Shown piece by piece: positions 20,486-30,388 of a stretch of DNA of 38,584 nt. How positions within the stretch are numbered: position 1 is the first letter of the stretch; each line of letters opens with the position of its first letter. The DNA comes from Acidobacteriota bacterium (GTDB taxonomy: Bacteria > Acidobacteriota > Terriglobia > UBA7540): positions 1 to 38,584 of the forward strand of contig JARLGN010000411.1 of assembly GCA_031292775.1 (NCBI GenBank), read 5' to 3'. Under the pieces are notes generated by a model. It did not search any database. It was given only the letters and a program-made list of their open reading frames with translations, and was not told the DNA's origin. A program made the translations under genes and the position numbers.

Positions 20486-21295
20486 ATGACGGAAAATGTA
20501 AGTCCGACACCGTGGGGCTTGATTGTTGGTTCTTCGAGCGGCTTTGGCGCCGCTGCCAGCCTGGAGTTGGCGCGCTCCGGAGTTAATATCCTCGGAGTGC
20601 ATTTTGATCGCCGCCAGAATATGCCCCAGGTTGAGCAGGTCATTGCGCGCATTCGTGATACCGGACGCGACGTCCTCTTCTTTAATATTAATGCGGCCGA
20701 TCCCGGGAAGCGGACCGAGGCCTTGAACCAGGCTCAGGAGCATTGGAAAAAGGCCGGCGGCGAGCACTTCGTCAAGGTCTTCATGCATTCGGTGGCATTC
20801 GGATCACTGAAACCCTACCTGGGAGAATCCACGGAAGAAGAATTGACTCAGCAGCAGATGGACATGACCGTGGACGTCATGGGGAACAACCTGGTCTACT
20901 GGGTGCAGGATCTTTTCCGTCGAAAAATGCTCGGCCAGGGCAGCCGTATCTATGCCATGACCAGCGCCGGCGGGCACAGCGTCATCCCCAATTATGGCGC
21001 GGTGTCGGCAGCCAAGGCGGTTATGGAATCGCACATTCGCCAGCTTGCATATGAACTTATGCCGTACGGAATTACGGCCAACGCCATTCAGGCAGGCATC
21101 ACCGTTACCGCCGCTTCCAGCAAGATTCCTGGAATTGAAAAGCTGGCGGAGTTTGCGCGCATGCGGAATCCCGGCGGACGGCTGACCACCCCCGAAGATA
21201 TCGCCCGGGCGATCAGCGCGTTGATGAGCGACAAAACGCAGTGGATGACCGGAAATGTGATTCGCGTGGACGGTGGGGAAGATATCGTAACGTAA
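20486..21295 (+). CDS. fabI: enoyl-[acyl-carrier-protein] reductase-like SDR
   Basis: PWGLIVGSSSGFGAAASLELARSG, MTSAGGHSVIPNYGAVSAAKAVME, ITVTAASSKIPG. Confidence 0.8.
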   Translation: MTENVSPTPWGLIVGSSSGFGAAASLELARSGVNILGVHFDRRQNMPQVEQVIARIRDTGRDVLFFNINAADPGKRTEALNQAQEHWKKAGGEHFVKVFMHSVAFGSLKPYLGESTEEELTQQQMDMTVDVMGNNLVYWVQDLFRRKMLGQGSRIYAMTSAGGHSVIPNYGAVSAAKAVMESHIRQLAYELMPYGITANAIQAGITVTAASSKIPGIEKLAEFARMRNPGGRLTTPEDIARAISALMSDKTQWMTGNVIRVDGGEDIVT

Positions 21296-21303
21296 GGAGA
21301 ATC

Positions 21304-21395
21304 GTAGCGCGGACCTGTTTCTTAGGTCCGCGGCTCATTCCCTTGAACATGGAAAATCCGCGGACATAAAAATCAGGTCTGCGCTACGTCGCTCC
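21304..21395. repeat. palindromic intergenic repeat
   Basis: tagcgcggacctgtttcttaggtccgcgg ... ccgcggacataaaaatcaggtctgcgcta. Confidence 0.6.
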
Positions 21396-21401
21396 TAACT
21401 T

Positions 21402-22043
21402 CTAACTCCGGTCTTTCCGCAAGAGCCAGTCTTTCCAATCCTCGGGTAGGGCACCAAGGCTGAGAATCCTTTTGATCTGTTCCCGTGTTGCGCGCTTTTC
21501 CCGATAAAGCTGCACGAACTCGGCAATCGTAACTCTTACGGGTTCGCGTGAGGGAAGCGGGCATATCGGATCGCCTGCCTGGATGGTGCCTTCCTGAAGC
21601 ACTCGAAAGTAGCTGCCTGTTCTCCCGCTTTCCAGAAATGTTTTGGGAATACTCGGCGTCTCCAATGCCAGGGCCAGTTTATAGCAGGGCAGGCGCGGTT
21701 GGGTCACCACGAAGCGCGCCGTTCCGATGGCGAATTCATCACCGATGGCAACATCATTCTCGCCGAACTCATCCACGGTTAGATTCTCTCCGAAGGATCC
21801 TGGTCCCAGGTCTTCGCGCTGCAAAATCTTCCTCCAGTGAAGGATGTTATCCCAGGAGTAGAGATAAACAGCCTTGTCGGGCCCGCCGTGGACGGAGAGG
21901 TCTGCCTGACCGTCGCCATCGAGATTCAGCGTGCGGACCTGTACGGGTCCGGAGACGGGGGCTTTGAAAATTCCGGTTTCAACTTCCTTGCCGTGGATGC
22001 TCACCAGGCGCGGGAGGGAGACGTTTATGGAAATGATTTTCAT
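21402..22043 (-). CDS. MOSC-domain protein (YiiM-like)
   Basis: MKIISINVSLPR...DGDGQADLSVHGGPDKAVYLYSWDNILHWR. Confidence 0.88.
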   Translation of the reverse strand: MKIISINVSLPRLVSIHGKEVETGIFKAPVSGPVQVRTLNLDGDGQADLSVHGGPDKAVYLYSWDNILHWRKILQREDLGPGSFGENLTVDEFGENDVAIGDEFAIGTARFVVTQPRLPCYKLALALETPSIPKTFLESGRTGSYFRVLQEGTIQAGDPICPLPSREPVRVTIAEFVQLYREKRATREQIKRILSLGALPEDWKDWLLRKDRS

Positions 22044-22202
22044 GAGGGAATGTTCCGTTGTCTGTGTGCAGGAAATGCCCTTGTCGAACACCGACTACCG
22101 ACAACTCCTCATAATAATCGAATTTTGACGAAGCCGCCCGATTCCTATAGAATTAGCGCTGGGGTTTTCCTCTCCAGAATGAGGGCTGAGCAGGGAAAAA
22201 AG

Positions 22203-23168
22203 ATGCCAATCAAAAAAGTGATACTCGCCAAACCGCGTGGATTCTGCGCCGGTGTCGACCGTGCCATAGATGTCGTTAATATGGCATTGCAACTCTACGG
22301 TTCCCCGGTTTACGTGCGTAAGGAAATTGTCCACAACAAGTATGTCATCCGTTCACTTGCCGCCAAGGGCGCCGTGTTCATCGACGAACTGAGTGAGGTC
22401 CCTGATGGCGCGGTGGCGATTTTCAGCGCCCATGGGGTCTCTCCCGAGGTCCGTGCGACTGCCAATTCGAAAAACCTTAAGGTCATTGATGCCACCTGTC
22501 CGCTCGTGACCAAAGTTCATAGTGAGGCGGTTCGTTACGCCAATGAGAATCGTTCGATTATTCTCGTTGGACACGCCGGCCACGACGAAGTTATCGGTAC
22601 GATGGGGGAAGTTCCGGGCAAGATTCAACTGGTGGGCTCGATTGCAGAGGCGGAGCGAGTTCAAGTTCCGGACCCCGAGCGCGTCGCCGTGACCACACAG
22701 ACCACGTTGGGAGTTGACGACGCCAACGTCATCATCGAGGTCCTTCGCCGCCGATTTCCGAATCTGATAACCCCTACCAGTGACGATATCTGCTACGCCA
22801 CCCAGAATCGGCAGACAGCGGTCAAGCTCCTGGCCGAGGACGCTGACCTTGTTCTGGTTTTGGGATCAGGCAACAGTTCCAACTCGCGCCGTCTGCGCGA
22901 AGTTGCCGAAGGTGCCGGGGCAAAGGCTTTCCTCATCGATGATGCCACGGAGATTGACCCTGCCTGGTTGGTGGGCGTGGAATGTGTGGCCATCACCGCG
23001 GGTGCTTCCGCACCGGAATACCTGGTGCAACAAGTTGTGGCTTATTTTAGGGATTTGGGGGCAGAGCATTTTGAAGAGGTTATGGCCATCGATGAAAAGG
23101 TGACGTTCCTGCTTCCCCCGGAGCTTTCCCGCGAGATGAATGCGCGTGGCTTGACCCAGATTAGTTGA
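22203..23168 (+). CDS. ispH: 4-hydroxy-3-methylbut-2-enyl diphosphate reductase
   Basis: KVILAKPRGFCAGVDRAI, HNKYV, FSAHGVSP, DATCPLVTKVH, GSGNSSNSRRL, TAGASAPE. Confidence 0.96.
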   Translation: MPIKKVILAKPRGFCAGVDRAIDVVNMALQLYGSPVYVRKEIVHNKYVIRSLAAKGAVFIDELSEVPDGAVAIFSAHGVSPEVRATANSKNLKVIDATCPLVTKVHSEAVRYANENRSIILVGHAGHDEVIGTMGEVPGKIQLVGSIAEAERVQVPDPERVAVTTQTTLGVDDANVIIEVLRRRFPNLITPTSDDICYATQNRQTAVKLLAEDADLVLVLGSGNSSNSRRLREVAEGAGAKAFLIDDATEIDPAWLVGVECVAITAGASAPEYLVQQVVAYFRDLGAEHFEEVMAIDEKVTFLLPPELSREMNARGLTQIS

Positions 23169-23305
23169 ACAAGTTCCGAGGCACTTTTGCCATCTACCCT
23201 GCACTAACCGCACTTCTCACCACCTTGGAACATTCTTGGGAATCAGCCGGAAGGGCGGGGTCGAAACCCCTCCCTTCCAATCCAGTGGTGAGAATTTCGG
23301 GCTCG

Positions 23306-24472
23306 CTACTTGATTCTGACCATCACGACGCCGTACTTTGGGACGGTGACAGTAAAGCTATCCTTAAACGTGCCCAGATCCTTCTCCGCCCAGAGGTCGC
23401 GCACGGCCGCCGAATTATTGATTCCGATCTTCTTAAAGTCAACTGTAACGGGATTAGGGCCATGGCCGCGGTTGAACAGGCCCACGGCCTTGCTGCCGTC
23501 GGCGAGGGGCTTTACCCAAACATCCAGCGGACCTTCTTCGGAAACCCGGTGGCCTTGAATGCCTGCGGCATCCTGGTCCACCGCAATAATTTCCGGATTC
23601 GTCATAATGGCGAGGGACGCGGGAGAAACGGTGGTAAGGTCGGCGCTGGCAATCAGGGGAGCAGCCAACAAGCTCCACAGGCTCATCTGCGTCCGATTCT
23701 CATCGTCGGTAAGCTTTTTCAGTCCCACCAGCAGCATGTCAGGATCATTCCAGTGGCCGGGCCCGGCGAAGCTTTGCAAGCCTTCTTGCTGGAAGCCGAC
23801 CAGCGAGACACGGTCGTAGGTGTAATCAAGGTCGCCGGCGGTACGCCACATATTTGCACCCACTGAGGGGCCCCACGTCCAAACTCTCTCCAAGCCATAC
23901 TGGCACAGGCTGTAGAGGATGGGCCGCCCGGTGCTTTTGAGTGCATCGCCCATTTTCTTGTACGCGGCCTGCATTTCCTCCGGCTTATAGACCTTGGATG
24001 CGCTGCACCAATCGTATTTCAGGAAATCGACTCCCCACGCGGCGTAGGTCTTGGCGTCCAATTCTTCATGGCCGTAACTGCCTTCACGCCGGCCACAAGT
24101 GAGCGGTCCGGGGGAGGAATACAATCCGAACTTCAGGCCTTTGCTGTGAATGTAGTCGGCAAGCCCTTTCATGTCGGGAAAGTTTTTATCCCCGTGGATC
24201 ACTCCCTGGGCGTCACGCTGACCTTCCCAGCAGTCATCGATGTTGACGTACTCATAGCCGAGCGCCTTCATGCCATTCTTGACCATGGCGTCCGCCTGGG
24301 CGCGAATCAAGGCGTCCGATACCTGGCAATAATTCTGGTACCAACTGTTCCAGCCCATCGGTGGCTTGGGAGCAAGGTTGTCATTTTGCGCACATAAGAT
24401 TGCACTTGAAGATAAAAGAATAACGAGTACGAGGCATCGCCCAAGGTTTTGGCAACGCGAACTTTGTTTCAT
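23306..24472 (-). CDS. GH27-family alpha-galactosidase with signal peptide
   Basis: KPPMGWNSWYQNYC, YVNIDDCWEG, VDFLKYDWC, GHWNDPDMLLVG. Confidence 0.94.
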   Translation of the reverse strand: MKQSSRCQNLGRCLVLVILLSSSAILCAQNDNLAPKPPMGWNSWYQNYCQVSDALIRAQADAMVKNGMKALGYEYVNIDDCWEGQRDAQGVIHGDKNFPDMKGLADYIHSKGLKFGLYSSPGPLTCGRREGSYGHEELDAKTYAAWGVDFLKYDWCSASKVYKPEEMQAAYKKMGDALKSTGRPILYSLCQYGLERVWTWGPSVGANMWRTAGDLDYTYDRVSLVGFQQEGLQSFAGPGHWNDPDMLLVGLKKLTDDENRTQMSLWSLLAAPLIASADLTTVSPASLAIMTNPEIIAVDQDAAGIQGHRVSEEGPLDVWVKPLADGSKAVGLFNRGHGPNPVTVDFKKIGINNSAAVRDLWAEKDLGTFKDSFTVTVPKYGVVMVRIK

Positions 24473-24762
24473 GGTAAAACTCCTTTGTGAGAACTCGGTC
24501 TATGGGATCGGCTGAAGGTTGTGCCATTGCGGCAGGAAGGGCCCGCATTTCAGGACGCCGAGCGTCATCTTACTCCCCCGCCAGCAGTGTCGCAACCCTT
24601 CAATGAACTATGCCGATGCCCGTGAGGAAGCAGGGGGGCAGGTCCAAATGCCAAGTTCCAAAACCCGTGAGTAAGAAGTACACTAGCGCCTTCCCGGGGC
24701 ACCGCAGTGACAGGCCCGGTTTCACCAAGAACAAATTGACGAACCATCAGAGAGGGAATTCG

Positions 24763-25593
24763 ATGAAAAGCTGGAAGCTCTTTAGTCTTTTTATTGTTGC
24801 CGCGTACATCATCAGCGGCATTTTTCTGCTGAGTCTGGCGCAGACCAAGCATCATATTTCTCTACTTGGCTATGACGACACGCCGATGCTGCCGGGCGGC
24901 AGATGGCACGTCCACGATATCAATCGTCCGCAGCCGGTCAAGGTTACGGCGGGGACATACAGCACGCAAGCCAGCGTGGGGCTTCCACCTTCCGACGCGG
25001 AAGTTCTTTTTGACGGCAAAGATCTCTCGGAGTGGAGAGGCGCCAAGGGCGGTCCCGCTCTGTGGACGGTCCGCGATGGCTATATGGAGGTGGGGCCCAA
25101 AACGGGCGACCTCTATACCCGCGAGGAATATGGCAACATCCAGCTCCACGTCGAGTGGGCCACCCCCGCACCTCTCCAGCCGGGGCACGAGTATCAAGGG
25201 AACAGTGGAGTTTTCTTGCAGGGAGCATATGAACTGCAGGTGTTTGAAAGCAGCGTGACCCTGATCTACGCTGACGGCGAGGCGGGAGCGATCTACGGCC
25301 AATATCCGCCGCTGGTTAACTCCTCACGCGCTGCCGGCGAATGGCAGGATTTTGATGTTGTCTTCAGCCCCGCGCGGTTCAAGGACGGGAAAATGGAAAT
25401 CCCCCCCTACATCACGGCATTTCAGAATGGCGTGCTGATTCACAACCACACCGCCATCATGGGCGATTCCATGAATATGGTTTTGCCGGTGGTAAAAGAT
25501 CACGGCCAAACGGGCCCCATCCGGCTCCAGGATCATCATGACCTGGTGCGCTATCGAAATATCTGGGTGCGGCGGTTGAAGGAGCGGGACTAG
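24763..25593 (+). CDS. DUF1080 / 3-keto-disaccharide hydrolase-like protein
   Basis: EVLFDGKDLSEWRG...LHVEWATP...NSGVFLQGAYELQVFES...GPIRLQDH. Confidence 0.9.
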   Translation: MKSWKLFSLFIVAAYIISGIFLLSLAQTKHHISLLGYDDTPMLPGGRWHVHDINRPQPVKVTAGTYSTQASVGLPPSDAEVLFDGKDLSEWRGAKGGPALWTVRDGYMEVGPKTGDLYTREEYGNIQLHVEWATPAPLQPGHEYQGNSGVFLQGAYELQVFESSVTLIYADGEAGAIYGQYPPLVNSSRAAGEWQDFDVVFSPARFKDGKMEIPPYITAFQNGVLIHNHTAIMGDSMNMVLPVVKDHGQTGPIRLQDHHDLVRYRNIWVRRLKERD

Positions 25594-25765
25594 GGGCTGG
25601 GGGCACGGGGTTCGGGGTTAGGGACGCGGGGCATGGGTAATTTTGGATTTTCGATTTTGGATTTTGGATTAGTGATTTGCGATTGGTGATTTGTGATTGG
25701 TGAATGGCGATTCCGGTTGCAGTTGATTTTGCTCATCACTTGTCACTCGTCACTTGTCACTGCTT
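25591..25765. repeat. three adjacent short-period repeat tracts
   Basis: ggggctgggggcacggggttcggggt; ttttggattttcgattttggattttggatt...gcgattggtgatttgtgattggtg; cacttgtcactcgtcacttgtcact. Confidence 0.75.
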
Positions 25766-25937
25766 TTCCTCTGTGCCTCTGTGGGGAATCTTGTCTTTGC
25801 CTCATTGTCTGCCGTGCAGACCGAAGCAAATTGGAATACAATGCCGCTTCCGGGTAATGCGCCGGAGTCCAATTGCCGGGTGGCTTGGAAGGTGACGGGA
25901 AAAGCCGGAATATCAACTTCATATCAGGGAGGGAATC

Positions 25938-27299
25938 GTGGCCAAGATGGATCGCAGGGGTTTTCTTAAGTCAGGAAGCATTGCAACGGTGGGAACCTAC
26001 CTGGCCGGGTCGACCAGGACGCATTTACTGGCGGCGCCGGTAGCAGAGCCGGCAAAGCCCATCGCCGCCAACGACCATATTCAAATCGCCCTGATTGGGG
26101 CGGGCGGGCAGGGCCAGGGTGATACGAAGGTTGCGGCCATGGTTCCCGGTGTCAAGGTGGTGGCGGCGGCAGACTGTTACGACGGATGCCTGCAACATGC
26201 ACGGGAATTGTGGGGGAAGGATATCCTGACCACGCGTGACTACAACGAGATTCTGGCGCGCAAGGACATTGACGCCGTCATTATCGGCACGCCTGATCAC
26301 TGGCATATGAAGGCTTCCATTGATGCCATGAATGCCGGCAAAGACGTTTACTGCGAAAAGCCCATGATCCATCTCTACTCGGATGGTCCCAAGATCATCG
26401 AGGCCTGGCGCAAGACGAATCGCATTATGCAAATCGGCAGCCAGCGCGTCAGTTCGATTGTTTACCACAAAGCGAAAGAGTTGCTGGCCGCGGGCGCCAT
26501 CGGCGAACTCAACATGGTGACCGTGTGGTACGACCGCAATTCCGCCCAGGGCGCGTGGGAATATACCGTGCCCTACGATGCCGATACCACCACCTGCGAT
26601 TGGCCGCGCTTTCTCGGCACCGCGCCCAAGGTTCCGTTTGGTGACGGCCAGCGCTTCTTCCAATGGCGCAAATATAAGGACTATGGAACCGGAGTGGCGG
26701 GCGATTTGTTCGTCCACTTGTTCAGCGGCGTGCACCTGATCACCAATACCACCGGACCGACTCGCGCCATGTCAACGGGCGGGCTGCGCTTTTGGAAAGA
26801 CGGCCGCGATGTGCCCGACGTGATGATTTCGCTTTATGATTATGCCAAGGGATTCAACCTGAGCGTACGGACCAATTTTGTGGACGGCGGTTCGGAGAGC
26901 GAAGGGTTCGTCTTTACCGGCTCGGAAGGCTCCATGACTCTCGCTGGTGATACCGTCACCATCGCCCGCGTGCCGCGCGAGAAGGAGCCCGGCGTTCGGG
27001 TCGGCCTATTTGGCGAAGCCACGCAGAAGCGCATGATGGAAATTTACCGCGAGAAATATCCTGTCGAGCATCCTACCGGTGAAGCTTTGCGCGGCGAAGA
27101 AAAATACGTGGCGCCGAAGGGTTATAGCGACCACTACGACCACATGAAGAACTGGATCGACGCCATCCGCACCCGGCAACCCATTACGGAAGACCCGGTC
27201 TTTGGCTTCCGAGCCGCCGGCACCGCGCTGCTGAGTAACGTCAGCTATGAAAGCGGCAAGATCGCCCACTGGGACCCGGATAAAATGGAGTTGCTGTAA
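25938..27299 (+). CDS. Gfo/Idh/MocA-family oxidoreductase with Tat-like leader
   Basis: DRRGFLKSG leader, IALIGAGGQG, GTPDHWHMKASIDAMNAGKDVYCEKPM. Confidence 0.93.
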   Translation: MAKMDRRGFLKSGSIATVGTYLAGSTRTHLLAAPVAEPAKPIAANDHIQIALIGAGGQGQGDTKVAAMVPGVKVVAAADCYDGCLQHARELWGKDILTTRDYNEILARKDIDAVIIGTPDHWHMKASIDAMNAGKDVYCEKPMIHLYSDGPKIIEAWRKTNRIMQIGSQRVSSIVYHKAKELLAAGAIGELNMVTVWYDRNSAQGAWEYTVPYDADTTTCDWPRFLGTAPKVPFGDGQRFFQWRKYKDYGTGVAGDLFVHLFSGVHLITNTTGPTRAMSTGGLRFWKDGRDVPDVMISLYDYAKGFNLSVRTNFVDGGSESEGFVFTGSEGSMTLAGDTVTIARVPREKEPGVRVGLFGEATQKRMMEIYREKYPVEHPTGEALRGEEKYVAPKGYSDHYDHMKNWIDAIRTRQPITEDPVFGFRAAGTALLSNVSYESGKIAHWDPDKMELL

Positions 27300-27315
27300 T
27301 CCAGGGTCTTAAATA

Positions 27316-27350
27316 GCGGGTAGCGTGCCTCCGCGCTACCCGCTGCTACC
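27316..27350. repeat. palindromic intergenic element
   Basis: agcgggtagcgtgcctccgcgctacccgct. Confidence 0.6.
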
Positions 27351-27600
27351 CCGAACCTCCTGGCAACCTGCTTCCCTCCGGGCTTGGTGCGGATTCTCCT
27401 GTACAGTTCCCTTATCAGTCCGGAATCCAAGACGGGTCGTCCTATGATATGATGCGGCTCCTTCTAAAGTAGAGAGGACGACTTCTTATCCAGAAGCAAT
27501 CACCAAACTAGCGCAGGTTAAAGTGGCAAGGGGTATCTCCCCCATAACAGGACGAGTGTATATCTACTTTTAATTAGCACAAATACAGGAGCGAGTCAGT

Positions 27601-29049
27601 ATGCCAAGCGTAAAGATGTTTACCGGAGTTGGGATTCCACTCGAGATGCACAAGGTCCGCATTGTGCAGAAACTCAGATTGATCCCCATTGAAGATCGTC
27701 TGAAGGCCATCGCGGAGGCCGGGAACAATACATTCCTGCTTCAGAACCGTGACGTCTATCTTGATATGCTGACCGACAGCGGCGTCAACGCCATGAGCGA
27801 TCATCAACTGGCCTCAATGATCACCGCGGACGATTCCTATGCCGGATCAGAGACATTCACCCGGCTGGCGGATAAACTCACCGAGATTTTCGGGACAAAG
27901 TACTTCCTCCCGGCGCATCAGGGAAGGGCCGCCGAACACATCCTGGCGAAGACCTATGTTACGGAGGGCAGTGTCGTCCCCACGAATTTTCATTTTACGA
28001 CCACGAAGGCGCTGATCACCTTGTACGGAGGTTCGGTGGACGAGGTCCTGATCGACGAGGGCCTTAAAACCACCAGCACCTATCCGTTCAAAGGCAACAG
28101 TGATATCGCCAAGCTGCGGACGGTCATCGAGAAAACCGGCCCCAAAAAGATTCCGTTCATGCGTCTCGAGGCGGGAACGAACCTGGTGGGCGGGCAGCCC
28201 TTTTCGCTTGAAAACATGAAAGAGGTTCGCAAGGTCTGCGACGAGTACGGCATTATGCTCGTTCTGGACGCGAGCCTGCTGCAGGATAATCTGTACTTCA
28301 TCAAAATCCGCGAGGAGAGCTGCAAGCACAAGACGATCCGCGAGATCACGCGCGAGATCGCCGATTTGTGCGACATCATCTATTTTTCCGCGCGCAAATT
28401 GGGTGCGGCCCGGGGCGGCGGCATTATTACGAACAGCGAGAAGGCTTACAGAAACATGCGCGTCCTCGTGCCGCTGTTCGAGGGTTTCTTGACCTACGGC
28501 GGTATGTCGGTCCGGGAAATGGAGGCCATGGCGGTCGGCCTGGAAGAGACCATGGACGAAGAAGTCATCAATCAAGGGCCGCAGTTCATCGAGTACATGG
28601 TCAACGAGCTCGACCGGAAGGGCATTCCCGTCGTCACGCCGGCCGGCGGTCTGGGCTGCCATCTGAACGCCCGGGAGTTTATCCCCCAGGTGCCCCAGGA
28701 TCAGTACCCCGCCGGTGCGCTGGGCGCAGCCATGTACATCGCCGGCGCGGTGCGCGGCATGGAACGCGGTACGCTGTCGGAACAGAGAAATCCCGACGGC
28801 AGCGAGCGTCTGGCGGAAATGGAACTCCTGCGGCTGGCCATGCCGAGGCGCGTCTTCACGCTGTCGCAGGTGAAATACGCCATCGACCGCATCACGTGGC
28901 TTTATGAAAACCGGGCTTTGGTGGGCGGCCTGAAATTCGTCGAAGAACCGCCCGTGTTGCGATTCTTCTTCGGAAGGCTGGAGCCGGTTTCGGACTGGCA
29001 GACCAAGCTCGCAGCCAAGTTCCGCGCCGATCTGGGTGACAGCCTGTAA
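27601..29049 (+). CDS. tryptophanase / tyrosine phenol-lyase family beta-eliminating lyase
   Basis: PAHQGRAAEHIL, NFHFTTTKALI, LVLDASLLQDN, candidate PLP lysine in YFSARKLGAARGGG. Confidence 0.88.
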   Translation: MPSVKMFTGVGIPLEMHKVRIVQKLRLIPIEDRLKAIAEAGNNTFLLQNRDVYLDMLTDSGVNAMSDHQLASMITADDSYAGSETFTRLADKLTEIFGTKYFLPAHQGRAAEHILAKTYVTEGSVVPTNFHFTTTKALITLYGGSVDEVLIDEGLKTTSTYPFKGNSDIAKLRTVIEKTGPKKIPFMRLEAGTNLVGGQPFSLENMKEVRKVCDEYGIMLVLDASLLQDNLYFIKIREESCKHKTIREITREIADLCDIIYFSARKLGAARGGGIITNSEKAYRNMRVLVPLFEGFLTYGGMSVREMEAMAVGLEETMDEEVINQGPQFIEYMVNELDRKGIPVVTPAGGLGCHLNAREFIPQVPQDQYPAGALGAAMYIAGAVRGMERGTLSEQRNPDGSERLAEMELLRLAMPRRVFTLSQVKYAIDRITWLYENRALVGGLKFVEEPPVLRFFFGRLEPVSDWQTKLAAKFRADLGDSL

Positions 29050-29093
29050 GCGAAGACGAACACCATCGTTCCCCAAAGATGTCCGAAGCCCGG

Positions 29094-29134
29094 AAGCGGG
29101 TAGCGTACCCCCGCGCTCCGGGCTACCCGCTGTG
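29094..29134. repeat. second copy of the palindromic element
   Basis: agcgggtagcgtacccccgcgctccgggctacccgctg. Confidence 0.55.
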
Positions 29135-29360
29135 AGGCGATCGAGCAGCATCCGGCTTCAGCGGGGACTTTGGGCGGTTTGATTGTGGATAAACCGCAAA
29201 TCCCTGCTAATACACCAGCGTAAGGGCTAATGGCGAACGGGCGGCAGGAGGGCAAAATGTCGGACAGGCGCAGTTTGGCAAAATCGTGCCTCCCTCCGGA
29301 TCGCAACCGCTACCCCAACCTCCTGCCGCCCGGAGTCCGTTCAACGAACGACGGTCTCTG

Positions 29361-30362
29361 TCAAAGTGCTGCGGCTTGGCGCGCCAGTTTCTGGCCGGCG
29401 CCGGGCATATCGCTTCCACGGCCGTCCTTCAGTTCGGCGCAAATTGCGGCCAGTTCGGCCGAGTGGTTCGCGACGTACTTTTTGGCAGTTGACTGCAGAT
29501 TAGCGAGATTTTCCGGGGTTACATCATCCATTTCGTTTTCCGCCGCTTGCAACCCGGAGACCTGAAGGCGATGGTACTTGCATCCCGGGATTCGGCTGAG
29601 TTGATAGTCGACGGCCTCGGAAACACTGTCCATCATTACCGGCACAATCTGCTTGGCCCAGCCCAGCAGTCCCCATTTTTTGGCTTTGGCATAGACAATT
29701 CGATCTTGCCGGTCGCCCGTGCCCACCGAAACAACCACAAACTGTGCGGAGTCCGGATAAAGCTGGCGTGCTTCCGCATAGGCTGCCATGGAGGGATTGT
29801 TCACGAACACCCCACCGTCCACCAGCGCGTAGTCTTCCGCGCCCCGGGTGAGATGAAGCGGGGGAAAGTATGTTGGCGCCGCAGCGGTGGCTCTGGCGAT
29901 GGAGGTCACATTCCAGTTGTAGTTAGGCTTGACGGCGATCCAGTGGCTTTTAAAGAAGAAGGGAATCTGTCCTTGCAGATCGTAGCTGGAGATCAATAGC
30001 GGAGTTAGCGCCGTCTTGAACTCCGTGGCTTGGAAGAACTTCGCGAGGATTTCTTCCAGAGCGGCAGGTGAATACTTCGCGGAAAAAAGCTGTTTCACCG
30101 GGGTAAACAGGTTCTTCTTGAATATCGCCGGTCCATTCTTGATATAGAGGTTCAGTAGTTCGTCAGGTGTATAAGGCAGGCCGTTGTTGCCGCGCGTGCC
30201 GATTCCCAGCGCGATGATTCCGCCCGTCGATGTTCCCGCGATGAGGTCAAAGACCTCGTACAGATTCCTGGCCAGCCGTTTTTGCAGTTCGGCAAGGATG
30301 ATAGCTGGAATAATCCCGCGAATCCCGCCACCATCAATTGCGAGAACCTTGATGCTCGCCAC
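29361..30362 (-). CDS. patatin-like phospholipase
   Basis: DGGGIRGIIPAIIL (oxyanion hole), AGTSTGGIIAL (nucleophile elbow), LVDGGVFVNNP (catalytic Asp). Confidence 0.95.
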   Translation of the reverse strand: MASIKVLAIDGGGIRGIIPAIILAELQKRLARNLYEVFDLIAGTSTGGIIALGIGTRGNNGLPYTPDELLNLYIKNGPAIFKKNLFTPVKQLFSAKYSPAALEEILAKFFQATEFKTALTPLLISSYDLQGQIPFFFKSHWIAVKPNYNWNVTSIARATAAAPTYFPPLHLTRGAEDYALVDGGVFVNNPSMAAYAEARQLYPDSAQFVVVSVGTGDRQDRIVYAKAKKWGLLGWAKQIVPVMMDSVSEAVDYQLSRIPGCKYHRLQVSGLQAAENEMDDVTPENLANLQSTAKKYVANHSAELAAICAELKDGRGSDMPGAGQKLARQAAAL

Positions 30363-30388
30363 TTGAGTATCCTCCTCATCACGCGTAT

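Noticed and set aside
23306-27299. Novel sugar-processing system from alpha-galactosidase, DUF1080 and Gfo/Idh/MocA genes
   Set aside because: These families commonly neighbour one another in carbohydrate catabolic loci; mixed strands and no unusual component.
27847-29151. 434-aa minus-strand ORF opposite the tryptophanase-family gene
   Set aside because: A long open shadow frame in GC-rich coding DNA; composition (many H, Q, R, D) and lack of motifs argue against a real protein.
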